Below, in pieces: positions 26,144-34,048 of a stretch of DNA of 64,000 nt. Within the stretch, counting starts at the first letter, position 1; every line of letters begins with the position of its first letter. Under the pieces are notes generated by a model. The model had not been told where the DNA came from, did no database searches, and saw only the letters and a program-made list of their open reading frames with translations. This DNA is from DATDIC01 sp963764525. Its GTDB lineage: Bacteria > Pseudomonadota > Alphaproteobacteria > Acetobacterales > Acetobacteraceae. The translations under genes were made by a program, and so were the position numbers. The stretch spans positions 225,200 to 289,199 of the forward strand of contig CAVXTC010000007.1 of assembly GCA_963764525.1 (NCBI GenBank), in the 5' to 3' direction.

Positions 26144-27429
26144 CAGGGCTGTCCGGTAAATATTTCGCTGAGCCAGGCGCATGCCCGGCGAATCCGACAC
26201 GAATCGGATACCTTCTGGTTATCGAGACTCAGGAGGAGAGCCGGGCATGCGATACCACGATAGCGTCTTCGGGAAACTGATCAAGCCGCTCTCGCGGCGC
26301 CAGTTTGACGCAATCGTGGAGCGTCATGCCGGCAACGCCTACGACAAGTCCTTCCAGAGTTGGGATCATTTGGTGGCGCTGATCTTCGCCCAGTTGAGCG
26401 GGGTCGATGGCCTGCGCGGTCTGGAGGCGGTGTGGAACGCAAATGCCCATCATCACTATCACCTGGGCAGCAAGACGCTGAAGCGAAGTACCCTCTCGGA
26501 TGCCAATGCCAGGCGGCCGGCAGCGATCTTCGCAGAAGCCTTCGAACAGCTTTCCGCTCTCGCCGAGAGCTCCCTGAAGCGCGAAGGCAGCGCGGTGTTG
26601 CGGATCATTGATTCAACGCCGATCCCGCTTGACGAACTGGTCAGCTGGGCCGACTGGAATGGCAGGACGCGCGGCCTGAAGTTGCATGTGGCCTATGATC
26701 CGACGGCCGATCTTCCAAGGCAGATCGAGATCACTCCTGCCACCATCAACGATGTTCTGGTCGGCGAGCAGATTCCGCTGGAGGCAGGTGCCACCTACGT
26801 CATTGACAAAGGCTACTGCAAATATGAGTGGTGGACCCGCATTCACGCCGCCGGCAGCTGCTTTGTCACGCGGCCGAAATCCAACGTGACCTTCAAGGTC
26901 ATCCGCCGACGCAAGCTCGAAGCCACGCAGGGCGAAGGCTTCACGGTGCTCGGCGATGCCGAAATCAAGCTCGCAACCCAGGGTCGCGCCAAGCTGGCCA
27001 TTCCGTTGCGGCGGGTGCGCATCAAGCGCCAGACTGGGGGCATCCTTACCATCATCACCAATGATCTGCGACGCTCGCCGGTCGAGATTGCGGCGATCTA
27101 CAAAACGCGCTGGCAAATCGAACTGCTGTTCCGCTGGGTCAAACAGCACCTCAAGCTCAAGAAGTTCCTGAGCCGGACCGAGAACGGCATTCGGCTTCAG
27201 CTGATTGCCGCCATGATCGCCTACCTGCTGTTGCGCATTGCCGCTCGGGAGAACCGCCTCGCTATTCCGGCAATCCGCTTCGCCCAGCTGGTCACCGGAT
27301 GCCTGTTCATCCGAAAAGCGGTGGCCAAAATCGATCAGCCTCCTGATGTCCATCCGTCAAGGCCGCGCGGCTTCCCTCTCACCGGTCAGTTGCAGCTGTC
27401 CTATGCCTGATTTTTCCCGGACAGCCCTG
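26144..27429 (+). mobile_element. IS4-family insertion sequence with 10-bp target duplication
   Basis: A complete 1286-bp element. Its terminal inverted repeats begin CAGGGCTGTCCGG at the left and end CCGGACAGCCCTG at the right (13 bp perfect, then near-matches into A/T-rich sequence). It is flanked on both sides by the direct repeat CGCGAAAGCG (26134-26143 and 27430-27439), a 10-bp target duplication. That size fits the IS4 family. One intact transposase gene fills it. Intact ends, duplication and ORF indicate a recent insertion and a probably functional element. Confidence 0.93.
26247..27410 (+). CDS. IS4-family transposase with DUF4372 N-terminal domain
   Basis: It starts MRYHDSVFGKLIKPLSRRQF, the DUF4372 N-terminal domain of IS4Sa-type transposases. 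The first catalytic Asp is in LRIIDSTPIPL, the second in TYVIDKGYCKYEWW, and the Glu in the YREK signature YKTRWQIELLFRWVK (Y-2-R-3-E-6-K). The C-terminal end LTGQLQLSYA lies just before the right inverted repeat. The ATG at 26247 follows an AGGAGAG site by 7 bp; the frame is open upstream to 26181, but that part lacks family similarity. It is complete at about 387 residues. Confidence 0.92.
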   Translation: MRYHDSVFGKLIKPLSRRQFDAIVERHAGNAYDKSFQSWDHLVALIFAQLSGVDGLRGLEAVWNANAHHHYHLGSKTLKRSTLSDANARRPAAIFAEAFEQLSALAESSLKREGSAVLRIIDSTPIPLDELVSWADWNGRTRGLKLHVAYDPTADLPRQIEITPATINDVLVGEQIPLEAGATYVIDKGYCKYEWWTRIHAAGSCFVTRPKSNVTFKVIRRRKLEATQGEGFTVLGDAEIKLATQGRAKLAIPLRRVRIKRQTGGILTIITNDLRRSPVEIAAIYKTRWQIELLFRWVKQHLKLKKFLSRTENGIRLQLIAAMIAYLLLRIAARENRLAIPAIRFAQLVTGCLFIRKAVAKIDQPPDVHPSRPRGFPLTGQLQLSYA

Positions 27430-27569
27430 CGCGAAAGCGGGAATCCATATTACCAGCGCGCCAGGGGGCGTCGTTATGGAGGAAACAAAACCACCGCGTC
27501 GTGACCGCCCCGATCATTGTACGAACGCGGGTAGGGAATCCGTAAACGGTTCGCGTGCTACCAGACCCC

Positions 27570-27908
27570 ATGCGGACACCTTGCGTTTACGTTCTTGCCA
27601 GCTCGCGCAACGGCACGCTCTATGTCGGGGTGACCAGCGATGTCATTCGGCGGGTCTGGGAGCACAAGTCGCGCGCTGTCGATGGATTCACGAAGAAATA
27701 TGACGTCGGGCTTCTGGTCTACCTGGAAATGCACGTGACAATGCCAGAGGCAATTTCGCGCGAAAAGCACATCAAGAAATGGAACCGTGCCTGGAAGATA
27801 TCCCTGATACAGCACGACAATCCCGAGTGGCGCGATCTCTACGACGAGATTACCGGGGCGGCGGCACGGGGTGATATACCTCTCCTCTCAGGGAGCCTGG
27901 GGGTTTGA
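27570..27908 (+). CDS. GIY-YIG nuclease family protein, 3' end altered by IS630 insertion
   Basis: A UvrC-type GIY-YIG single-domain protein. It has CVYVLASSRNGTLYVGVTSD, with the conserved Tyr pair in modified GIY-YIG form and the catalytic Arg in VIRRVWEHKS. FTKKYDVGLLVYLEMHVTMP, AISREKHIKKWNRAWKISLI and NPEWRDLYDEIT follow, the last being close to the natural end. The final dozen residues are encoded by the start of the adjacent IS630 element. Such proteins are common next to palindromic repeats in proteobacteria. Their cellular role is not established. Confidence 0.8.
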   Translation: MRTPCVYVLASSRNGTLYVGVTSDVIRRVWEHKSRAVDGFTKKYDVGLLVYLEMHVTMPEAISREKHIKKWNRAWKISLIQHDNPEWRDLYDEITGAAARGDIPLLSGSLGV

Positions 27909-29015
27909 TGCGCCGATGAAGTGAAACGCGCCGGTGATCAGCGAGGCGATCTCGGTGCGGTAAGTGCTGATATTGTCGAAGAACCCGTCGATCGCTGCCT
28001 TGAAGTCGGCGAGGCAGGAGTAGTGCTGGTTCCACAGCGCCTTCTTCTTCAGCAACCACCAGAGCCGCTCGATCAAATTGAGGTTGGGCGCGTAGGGCGG
28101 CAGATAGACCAGCCTGATCCGGCACCCGTCCTGATCGAGATATGCCTTGATCTCTTTGGAGTGGTTGTAGCTGGCGTTGTCCAGCACCACGCGGATCGCG
28201 GTCGCGGTGGAATGGCGGGCGGCCAGATCCTCGAACAACGCGATCATCGCCACGCTGGTGATCTTGCCCGCCTCATGACGCACCACCTCGCGCTGCGGCC
28301 AGCTCAGCGCCCCGTTGATGGTGACATTGACCCGACCGTGGTTGCTCTTCAGCTCGCGCGTCTGGCCCTTCTTGATCCACCCGCAGGCCGGATGCCCGGT
28401 GTAGGCCGGGTGCGTCGCGTCCACGAAATACAGCGGCTTCTCGGCCGCCGCCTCGGCCATCAACGGCGCCAGCGTCTGCTCCACAAATCGCCGCTGCGCC
28501 GCCGCGTCCGCTTTCGCCGGCACGCATTTCGGTTGCTTGTAGACGAACCCGAGCCGCCCCAGCAGCTTGCTCATCGCGTTCGGCGTGTACTCGACCCCAA
28601 ACCTGACCGCGACGAAGGCGCACACCTCCTTCGCGGTCATATACAGCCGCCTCTCCAACTCGGCCGCCAGCGCCGTACGCTGCTCCGCCGTCAGGTCCGG
28701 CTCACCCCCGACATAGGCCAGCCGTTCCAGCCCGCTGACCCCCGCCGTCTCATACAGCCGACGGTGCTCGCGCACCGTCTCCGTGTCGATGTCGATATAC
28801 AGCGCTTCGGCGACCCGCTCCGCCGCCCAGCCGTCATCCAGCAGAAGCAGCACGTTCATCCGCCGATGCACCGTGCTGTTGAGCTGCCGGCGCATCATCC
28901 GCAGCAGATGTGCCCGATCCAGTGCCGTGAGGACCGATCCCGCCATGGCCGCAGCGAATCGTACCGCGCCGCGTCGGTGCAAGAGCTTTTTTCGGAATCC
29001 TGCGGAGTCGGGGTA
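27877..29015 (-). mobile_element. IS630-family insertion sequence
   Basis: The element encloses one transposase gene. The probable left end TACCTCTCCTCTCAGGGA and the reverse complement of the right end TACCCCGACTCCGCAGGA agree at 11 of 18 positions, which is weak. TA dinucleotides flank both ends (27875-27876 and 29016-29017), as expected for the TA target duplication of this family. The joined flanks would reconstitute GATACCAG…, resembling the start of repeat family C at 11885. The exact ends are tentative. Confidence 0.7.
27888..28946 (-). CDS. IS630-family transposase
   Basis: ATG at 28946 gives about 352 residues. It has an N-terminal helix-turn-helix region (LNSTVHRRMNVLLLLDDGWA, VREHRRLYETAGVSGLERLA) and a second winged region (YTPNAMSKLLGRLGFVYKQP). 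The catalytic triad follows: first Asp in EKPLYFVDATHPAYTG, second in AIRVVLDNASYNHSKEIK, and Glu in YAPNLNLIERLWWLLKKKAL. The open frame extends further upstream to 29270 through repeat sequence, but transposase homology begins at MAGSVLTALDRAHLL. It is intact and probably active. It differs from the IS630 remnant at 6083. Confidence 0.9.
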   Translation of the reverse strand: MAGSVLTALDRAHLLRMMRRQLNSTVHRRMNVLLLLDDGWAAERVAEALYIDIDTETVREHRRLYETAGVSGLERLAYVGGEPDLTAEQRTALAAELERRLYMTAKEVCAFVAVRFGVEYTPNAMSKLLGRLGFVYKQPKCVPAKADAAAQRRFVEQTLAPLMAEAAAEKPLYFVDATHPAYTGHPACGWIKKGQTRELKSNHGRVNVTINGALSWPQREVVRHEAGKITSVAMIALFEDLAARHSTATAIRVVLDNASYNHSKEIKAYLDQDGCRIRLVYLPPYAPNLNLIERLWWLLKKKALWNQHYSCLADFKAAIDGFFDNISTYRTEIASLITGAFHFIGASNPQAP

Positions 29016-29250
29016 TACCAGCGGCCGAAAAGACTGAGTCCTCCATCGCCATTCTCGCGAAAAGCGGGAATCCATGCCCCCGCTCGCAAAACTGAGCAGC
29101 CCGGTATGCCCGCCTTCGCGGGAACGACACCGGGTGTGTCGGGCCGTTCGGCGGCTGGCCTGAGATGGATTCCCGCTTTCGCGGGAATGACGGAAAAGCG
29201 CGGGAATGACGGAAAAGCGCGGGAATGACGGAGTTTCGCGGGAATGACAA
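29016..29250. repeat. repeat family C cluster with 19-bp tandem array
   Basis: Several GCGGGAAT…/ATTCCCGC units lie between the IS630 element and the YggS-type gene. At 29181-29248 the unit GCGGGAATGACGGAAAAGC is repeated 3.6 times head to tail: two perfect copies, a third ending GAGTTTC, then a partial. There is no gene in 28947-29288. Confidence 0.85.
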
Positions 29251-29288
29251 AATGCACGGATATGACGCATGGGCAGGCCTGCCGGCGC

Positions 29289-29975
29289 CTACCGCCCCCC
29301 GAACACCGCCGAGCCGATCCGCACCCACGTCGCACCGCAGGCGATGGCCGCCTCGAAATCGGCCGACATCCCCATCGACAGGGTGCCCAGGCCGTGTCGC
29401 GCGGCGCACTCCGCCAGCCAGGCGAAATGCGGGCGAGGGTCCTGGTCCAGCGGCGGCACGCACATCAGTCCGGCAAGCTGGCCACCGAACCGCTCCTTGC
29501 ATGCGCCAATGAAACCATCCGCCTCGGCACGCGGCACGCCGGATTTCTGCTGCTCGTCGCCGGTGTTGACCTCGATCAGCAGGGTGGGCCGGCGGTCCTC
29601 GCGATCCATCGCCGCGGCCAGGGCATCCGCCAGGCGCGGACGATCCAGCGTCTCGATCACGTCGGCCAGCCGCACCGCATCGCGCGCCTTGTTGGTCTGC
29701 AAGCCGCCGATCACGTGCAGCCGCACGGCCGGGTGCGCCGAGCGCAACCCAGGGAATTTTTCCGCCGCCTCCTGGATGCGGTTTTCGCCGAAAATCATCT
29801 GCCCGGCCGCCAGCGCCGCCTCGACCGCCGCCACCGGCTTGGTCTTGGAAACCGCCACCAGCGTGACGTCCTGCGGTCGCCGCCCGGCCGCAATGGCCGC
29901 GCGGCCGATCCGGTCGCGGATCCGGCGAAGGTTTTCGGCAATCGTCGCGGCAGGAAGCTCCGACATCGGACGCAA
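29289..29975 (-). CDS. YggS/PLPBP family pyridoxal phosphate homeostasis protein
   Basis: An intact protein of about 228 residues. It has the PLP-lysine motif TLVAVSKTKPVAAVEAALAA, then GQMIFGENRIQEAAEKFPGL, RLHVIGGLQTNKARDAVRLA, LLIEVNTGDEQQKSGVP, LGTLSMGMSADFEAAIACGA and the C-terminal TWVRIGSAVFGGR. The family binds PLP without a known catalytic activity and maintains B6 vitamer and amino-acid balance. The start could be MRPMSEL at 29975 or MSELP at 29966. The 3' end is separated from the IS630 element by repeat arrays. Confidence 0.93.
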   Translation of the reverse strand: MRPMSELPAATIAENLRRIRDRIGRAAIAAGRRPQDVTLVAVSKTKPVAAVEAALAAGQMIFGENRIQEAAEKFPGLRSAHPAVRLHVIGGLQTNKARDAVRLADVIETLDRPRLADALAAAMDREDRRPTLLIEVNTGDEQQKSGVPRAEADGFIGACKERFGGQLAGLMCVPPLDQDPRPHFAWLAECAARHGLGTLSMGMSADFEAAIACGATWVRIGSAVFGGR

Positions 29976-30758
29976 GGCTTATCGCCCCGCCGCCGGCCGT
30001 CAAGGCTCAGCCCAACCCATCTCAAGGTATGATACCAACCGCGGGCATGACGAGGGATGAGTCGGCGGCTGGTGTCACGAGCAACGCTTTCGATGTCGTC
30101 TCCCTGGTCAGGCTGGCTTGTTTGCTTGTGGTGGCGCTCCGTGAATTCTTCGTGGTTCTGGCATGTGAACCCTCTGATACCAAACGTCGAAAAGAGTGAC
30201 TTTTCCACGGCCGGTCAGGCGTGAACGGTAGGGCGGAAAAGCGCAGCGCATTCGCGCCGTCGTCACGGCAGATTGCGCTGTGCTTATCCGCCCTACATCG
30301 AGGCCGCGGACTGGCCGGCCAGACCGGTCGAAAGTCCTCGGAATCCGGGTCTGTCAACCACCCTCGGGAGAGTGCCCCGGAACACCGTCATGCCCAACCT
30401 GGCGCGGGTGAGAGCGCACGCTTGCAGCCTTCGGGTGGCTCCAGACCCACGTCGGCTCCAGCCAGCCGGGCTGAGCCTGGCCGCACAGCTCGCCGGGGCC
30501 GACCACATCCGGGGGGGCCGGCATCATTGGCCGGTGGTCGCTTGCATCGCCGCCCCCGGCGCGAGGCCAGACGATCGGGGCCTGGTCGGGGACCCTGTTG
30601 CTCTCCCGCCACAGTGTTTCGCGATTGCCATGCGGAGGCGACGGAGCCGTTGCGGCGCTGTCAGCCTCTGTTCATTATGCGTGGAAGGTCTGGCTGCCCA
30701 CCGCGGGGCGAGGCCTTCTATGTCCGCCGGGTCGCGCCGGTGCAACGAGGAGGATTGA
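29976..30758. other. 783-bp intergenic region upstream of the porin gene
   Basis: No supported gene. It contains one REP-like element (30228-30296), two GATACCAA sites (about 30029 and 30178), and an AAAAGAGTGACTTTT palindrome near 30190. The last 300 bp before the porin are GC-rich and must hold its promoter and long leader. Short open frames here match nothing I recognise. Confidence 0.5.
30228..30296. repeat. REP-like palindromic element, family A copy 2
   Basis: Starts GTAGGGCGGAAAAGCGCAGC and ends with the inverted arm GCGCTGTGCTTATCCGCCCTAC. It is the same element as at 4455-4519 and 40598-40663. Confidence 0.85.
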
Positions 30759-32217
30759 ATGCGTAAGCTCCTGATGGCCACCGCGGCCATGGTGGGTGCC
30801 TCGCTGGGAATGGCGAACGCCTCCCAGATCGAACTGGCAACGCCAACTGGCCTGACCCGTCTCCCATGGACAATGTACCGAGCTTGCGCCGCAGGCGCCG
30901 TCGCCGGCGGCTCCGCAGCCCGGGCAGATCGTGGTCCGCATCGATTTGCGTGAGAACATATATGCCGTGGGCGGCTGGAGTTCGCTCGACAGCGTCAACG
31001 GCAACAAGCAACAGCCTTATGGCATCATCGGTTACCCGCGCTTCTTTCTCGGGTTCGATGGCAAGGCGACGAACGGCCTGACCTACGGCCTGTTCTGGGA
31101 AATCCGGAATGGCGCCAATCCAGGTACAACCAGTGGCAACGCCGCCAGCGGCACCGCCGGCAATGCCGGCAATTCCGGCAATAGCGCCCAGCAGACGTTG
31201 TTCTGGCGGCGTAACTTCGGCTATGTCGGGCTGCCGAATCTCGGCACGCTGCGCATCGGCGAAACCGACGGGCCGATGTCGCTGTTGCTGATCGGCACCT
31301 TCGACGACTTCGCAACTGGTGGCTGGAACGGCGACATCAACGACTGGATCCAGGGCGGCTCATACGGCCTGACCGGTGCCTTCCCGAACTGGCCATTCTT
31401 CGACGTCGGCGCCGAATACACCACGGCCAAGGCGGTGTATCTGTCGCCGTCGTTTGGCGGCTTCGACTTTGCGGCCAGCTTCGAGCCCAGCACCGCCAAC
31501 GTCACCGACGGTCCGTCTTGCCCCAACAGCGCCCAAGCGGGCCTTGTCGGATCGACCGGCAACTTTGTGAACTGCTCGGCCCAGTCCACCTCGAATGCCG
31601 CGAACGACCTGCAGCGCCGCCGCAACACGCTGGAAGCCGGCTTGCGCTACCGCGGCGCCTTCGGCGGCTTCGGCGTGGCGGCATCGGTCATCGGCGCGTA
31701 TGGCGGCCACGTCCTGCCCGGGTACAACAACCCCGGGGTCGGCGGTGCGTCCTTCACCGACATTCACGGCGCGCACATCACGCTGCATCCGACCTCCAGC
31801 TTCGAGAACCTGGCGGTCGGCGACGCGGGCCTTGCGGTCACGTTCGCCGGTGTGACGGTCGGCGGCAATTTCATCGGCGGTCAGTACAACGGCCAGATGG
31901 CACCGCTCAATTCCGGCGGCACCGACTCGATCGCCTGGATCGGTGGCGCCGAATACACCTTTGGCCCGATGATCGTCGGCGGCGCGTATTTCCGCTGGAA
32001 GTACCAGGGCTACTGGACCCTGCCGGGTGCGCAGACCGACCAGGGCATCCAGCTCGGCTTCACCTACAACATCGCTCCCGGCCTGGCGCTGCTTGGCGAA
32101 TACCTGTATGGCCAGCGCTACCGCGGCAACTTCGACTTCTCGTCCGGCGCGCCTGGTCCGAACTTCAACAACGTGCACTCCCAGGTTGCCGGCATTGGCC
32201 TGCAGTTCCGCTGGTAA
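30759..32217 (+). CDS. outer-membrane porin, frameshifted near signal peptide
   Basis: The start is MRKLLMATAAMVGASLGMAN, a Sec signal with cleavage near NAS-Q, behind a GAGGAGG site. After a frameshift near 30870 comes a proline-rich linker (PQAPSPAAPQPGQIVVRIDL). It is followed by alternating beta-strand sequence typical of general porins. Examples are NIYAVGGWSSLDSVNGNKQQ, WRRNFGYVGLPNLGTLRIGE and YYTFGPMIVGGAYFRWKYQG-like strands. The C-terminus SQVAGIGLQFRW ends in an aromatic residue, as BamA-dependent outer-membrane proteins do. It would form a passive channel. A strong terminator follows at 32245. Total is about 485 residues. Confidence 0.85.
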
Positions 32218-32244
32218 CCGAAGCGGCATGATCTGACCTTCAGG

Positions 32245-32273
32245 GCGGCGGGGCACCACCCCGCCGCTTTTTT
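32245..32273 (+). terminator. intrinsic terminator of the porin gene
   Basis: A perfect 9-bp stem GCGGCGGGG/CCCCGCCGC with a 5-nt CACCA loop is followed immediately by six T residues. It sits 28 bp after the porin stop. Confidence 0.92.
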
Positions 32274-32404
32274 CTTGTCCGGCCTTGTCCGGCCTTGCGG
32301 AACTTGTCCACGGCGCGGCTGCCGCGCTAGAAACGTCCCCGCGCCAGAAGTACAGGCCGCGAATCCGGTCGCCGTCGCCGTTCCACCTTTGCCAGGATGC
32401 CAGG

Positions 32405-32956
32405 ATGAACACTCCGCTGATCCGACCGATACTTGCACCGATAGCTGCCCTGGCGGCGCTGCTGGTGCTGGCCGGCTGTGGCGGCGGGGGCGGCAATGCC
32501 TCGACCTCGGACACCAACTATCACGAGGCCGGCGGCTCCGGGGCGGTCGGCTCCATGATGGGCGACGGCGGGTTGATGGGCAATATTTTCGGCACCAACA
32601 AGAACGCCGCCACCGCCCAGGGTGGCGGCGGCGCTCTTGGGGTGAACGCCTATCTGTGGCGCGGGGCGCTCGACACGCTGTCCTTCATGCCGCTACAATC
32701 GGCCGATCCGTTCGGCGGCGTGATCATCACCGACTGGTACTCGCCGCCCAGTTCGCCGAATGAGCGGTTCAAGGCCACCGCCTACATCCTCGGCCGGGAA
32801 TTGCGCGCCGACGCGATCCGCCTGACCCTGTTCCGACAGGTGTTCCAGGACGGCCACTGGATCGATGACACAGTCAGCCCGGTGACGGTCGGCGATATCG
32901 AGAACAAGGTGCTGGCCCGCGCCCGCCAGTTGCGGATCGAAACCGCCAGCGGCTGA
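32405..32956 (+). CDS. DUF3576 domain lipoprotein
   Basis: The start MNTPLIRPILAPIAALAALL VLAGC has a lipobox LAGC (Cys25), so the mature protein begins with a glycine-rich stretch. The family region follows: GGALGVNAYLWRGALDTLSF, PLQSADPFGGVIITDWYSPP, SPNERFKATAYILGRELRAD, RLTLFRQVFQDGHWIDDTVS, and VGDIENKVLARARQLRIE. This matches DUF3576, an alphaproteobacterial lipoprotein family. The protein is 183 residues and intact. Its function is unknown; outer-membrane location is predicted from the lipobox without an Asp at +2. Confidence 0.88.
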   Translation: MNTPLIRPILAPIAALAALLVLAGCGGGGGNASTSDTNYHEAGGSGAVGSMMGDGGLMGNIFGTNKNAATAQGGGGALGVNAYLWRGALDTLSFMPLQSADPFGGVIITDWYSPPSSPNERFKATAYILGRELRADAIRLTLFRQVFQDGHWIDDTVSPVTVGDIENKVLARARQLRIETASG

Positions 32957-33271
32957 CCGGCCGCCTTCAACTTCAGCCCTCCCGCTTGCGGGTGAGAGCC
33001 TGCCGCCGACTCGATCAGGCCTCGGGTCGCGACCCAACACCGTCACGCCCGCAAATGCGCATAGGCGGGATATAGCATGCCCACCCGGCCGCCGCGGCCC
33101 GCGGGTCCGCCCGTGACGATTTCGTGGTCACGCTTCGTTGGTAACGCGGTGCGGGGCGTCTCTCCCGCAGGGCGGGAGAGGTGGACGGGCCAGCGGGAGA
33201 GGCGCACTCGGGCCTTGCCCCGGCCCGCTGCGGAGCAATATCACATGTTGCACCGCAACAGGAGGCATCCG
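32957..33271. other. intergenic region with repeat family B copies
   Basis: No gene. It holds a degenerate family B copy (about 32977-33038, CCCTCCCGCTTGCGGGTGAG) and a clean palindrome CTCTCCCGCAGGGCGGGAGAG at 33160-33182. A GGAGG ribosome-binding site for the next gene lies at 33261-33265. Confidence 0.6.
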
Positions 33272-33871
33272 ATGCCGCTCAGCCCGCCCGTCGAGCGCGA
33301 TTTGCTGCACACCCGCGCAATCACCATCGAGGGGTACCGCCGTCTCGACGGGCACTACGACATCGAAGCCCAACTGACCGACAGCAAGACCGACGCCGTG
33401 CCCAGCGAGGACCGCGGCACGATTGCCGCCGGGGAGCCGCTGCACGGCATGTGGATGCGCTTGACCATCGATGAGCAGATGCGGATCCTGGCCTGCGAAG
33501 CGGCAACGGACCACGGTCCCTATGCGGTCTGTCCGCAGGCTGCCCCCAATTTCGCGCGGCTGGCCGGCCTGACCATCCGCGGCGGCTTCCTGAAGGAGGC
33601 AGCATCTCGGGTCGGCGGGACCGTCGGGTGCACGCATTTGCGCGAACTGCTTCAGCAGATGGCAACCACCGCCATCCAGACCATCAATCCGGCCAGGGCG
33701 CAACGAGAGCTGACCGGCCAACTCAGCGGCGACGCGCTCGACCAGCGGATCAGTGAGCATATGGGTGGACCGCCGGCCATACTGAACACCTGCCTGGCTT
33801 ATGCGGCCGACAGCCCGGTGGTGAAGCGGCGTTGGCCGCATCTCTATACCGGCGGCACCAGCCGGGCGTGA
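33272..33871 (+). CDS. DUF2889 family protein
   Basis: An intact protein of 199 residues starting MPLSPPVERDLLHTRAITIE after a GGAGG site. Family features are GYRRLDGHYDIEAQLTDSKT, LHGMWMRLTIDEQMRILACE, GGTVGCTHLRELLQQMATTA, and NTCLAYAADSPVVKRRWPHL. DUF2889 proteins are found in several proteobacterial families, some near aromatic-degradation or CoA genes, but no activity is known. It stands alone here, followed by a tandem repeat and gltA. Confidence 0.88.
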   Translation: MPLSPPVERDLLHTRAITIEGYRRLDGHYDIEAQLTDSKTDAVPSEDRGTIAAGEPLHGMWMRLTIDEQMRILACEAATDHGPYAVCPQAAPNFARLAGLTIRGGFLKEAASRVGGTVGCTHLRELLQQMATTAIQTINPARAQRELTGQLSGDALDQRISEHMGGPPAILNTCLAYAADSPVVKRRWPHLYTGGTSRA

Positions 33872-33924
33872 TCCAGGCGGATCCCAGGGCGTGATCCCCA
33901 GGGCGTGATCCCCAGGGCGTGATC
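33867..33924. repeat. 14-bp tandem repeat upstream of gltA
   Basis: Three perfect tandem copies of CCCAGGGCGTGATC (33883-33896, 33897-33910, 33911-33924) are preceded by a degenerate one. They begin at the end of the DUF2889 gene and lie about 125 bp upstream of the citrate synthase start. They may be regulatory or just a slippage array. Confidence 0.85.
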
Positions 33925-34048
33925 CCTTGCGCCGCGGCGGTCCCGCAGATTTGCTGCAACCGCGAAGGTTGCGTCCCGGCACCCTCAGTCATAGTTTCAT
34001 CATCAGAGAGCCCGGCGACTCCCGGCGCCCGACAAAGGATATCCAGCC

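Noticed and set aside
29181..29248. CRISPR array
   Set aside because: The 19-bp units are head-to-tail with no spacers and no cas genes are present anywhere in the window; it is a simple tandem repeat.
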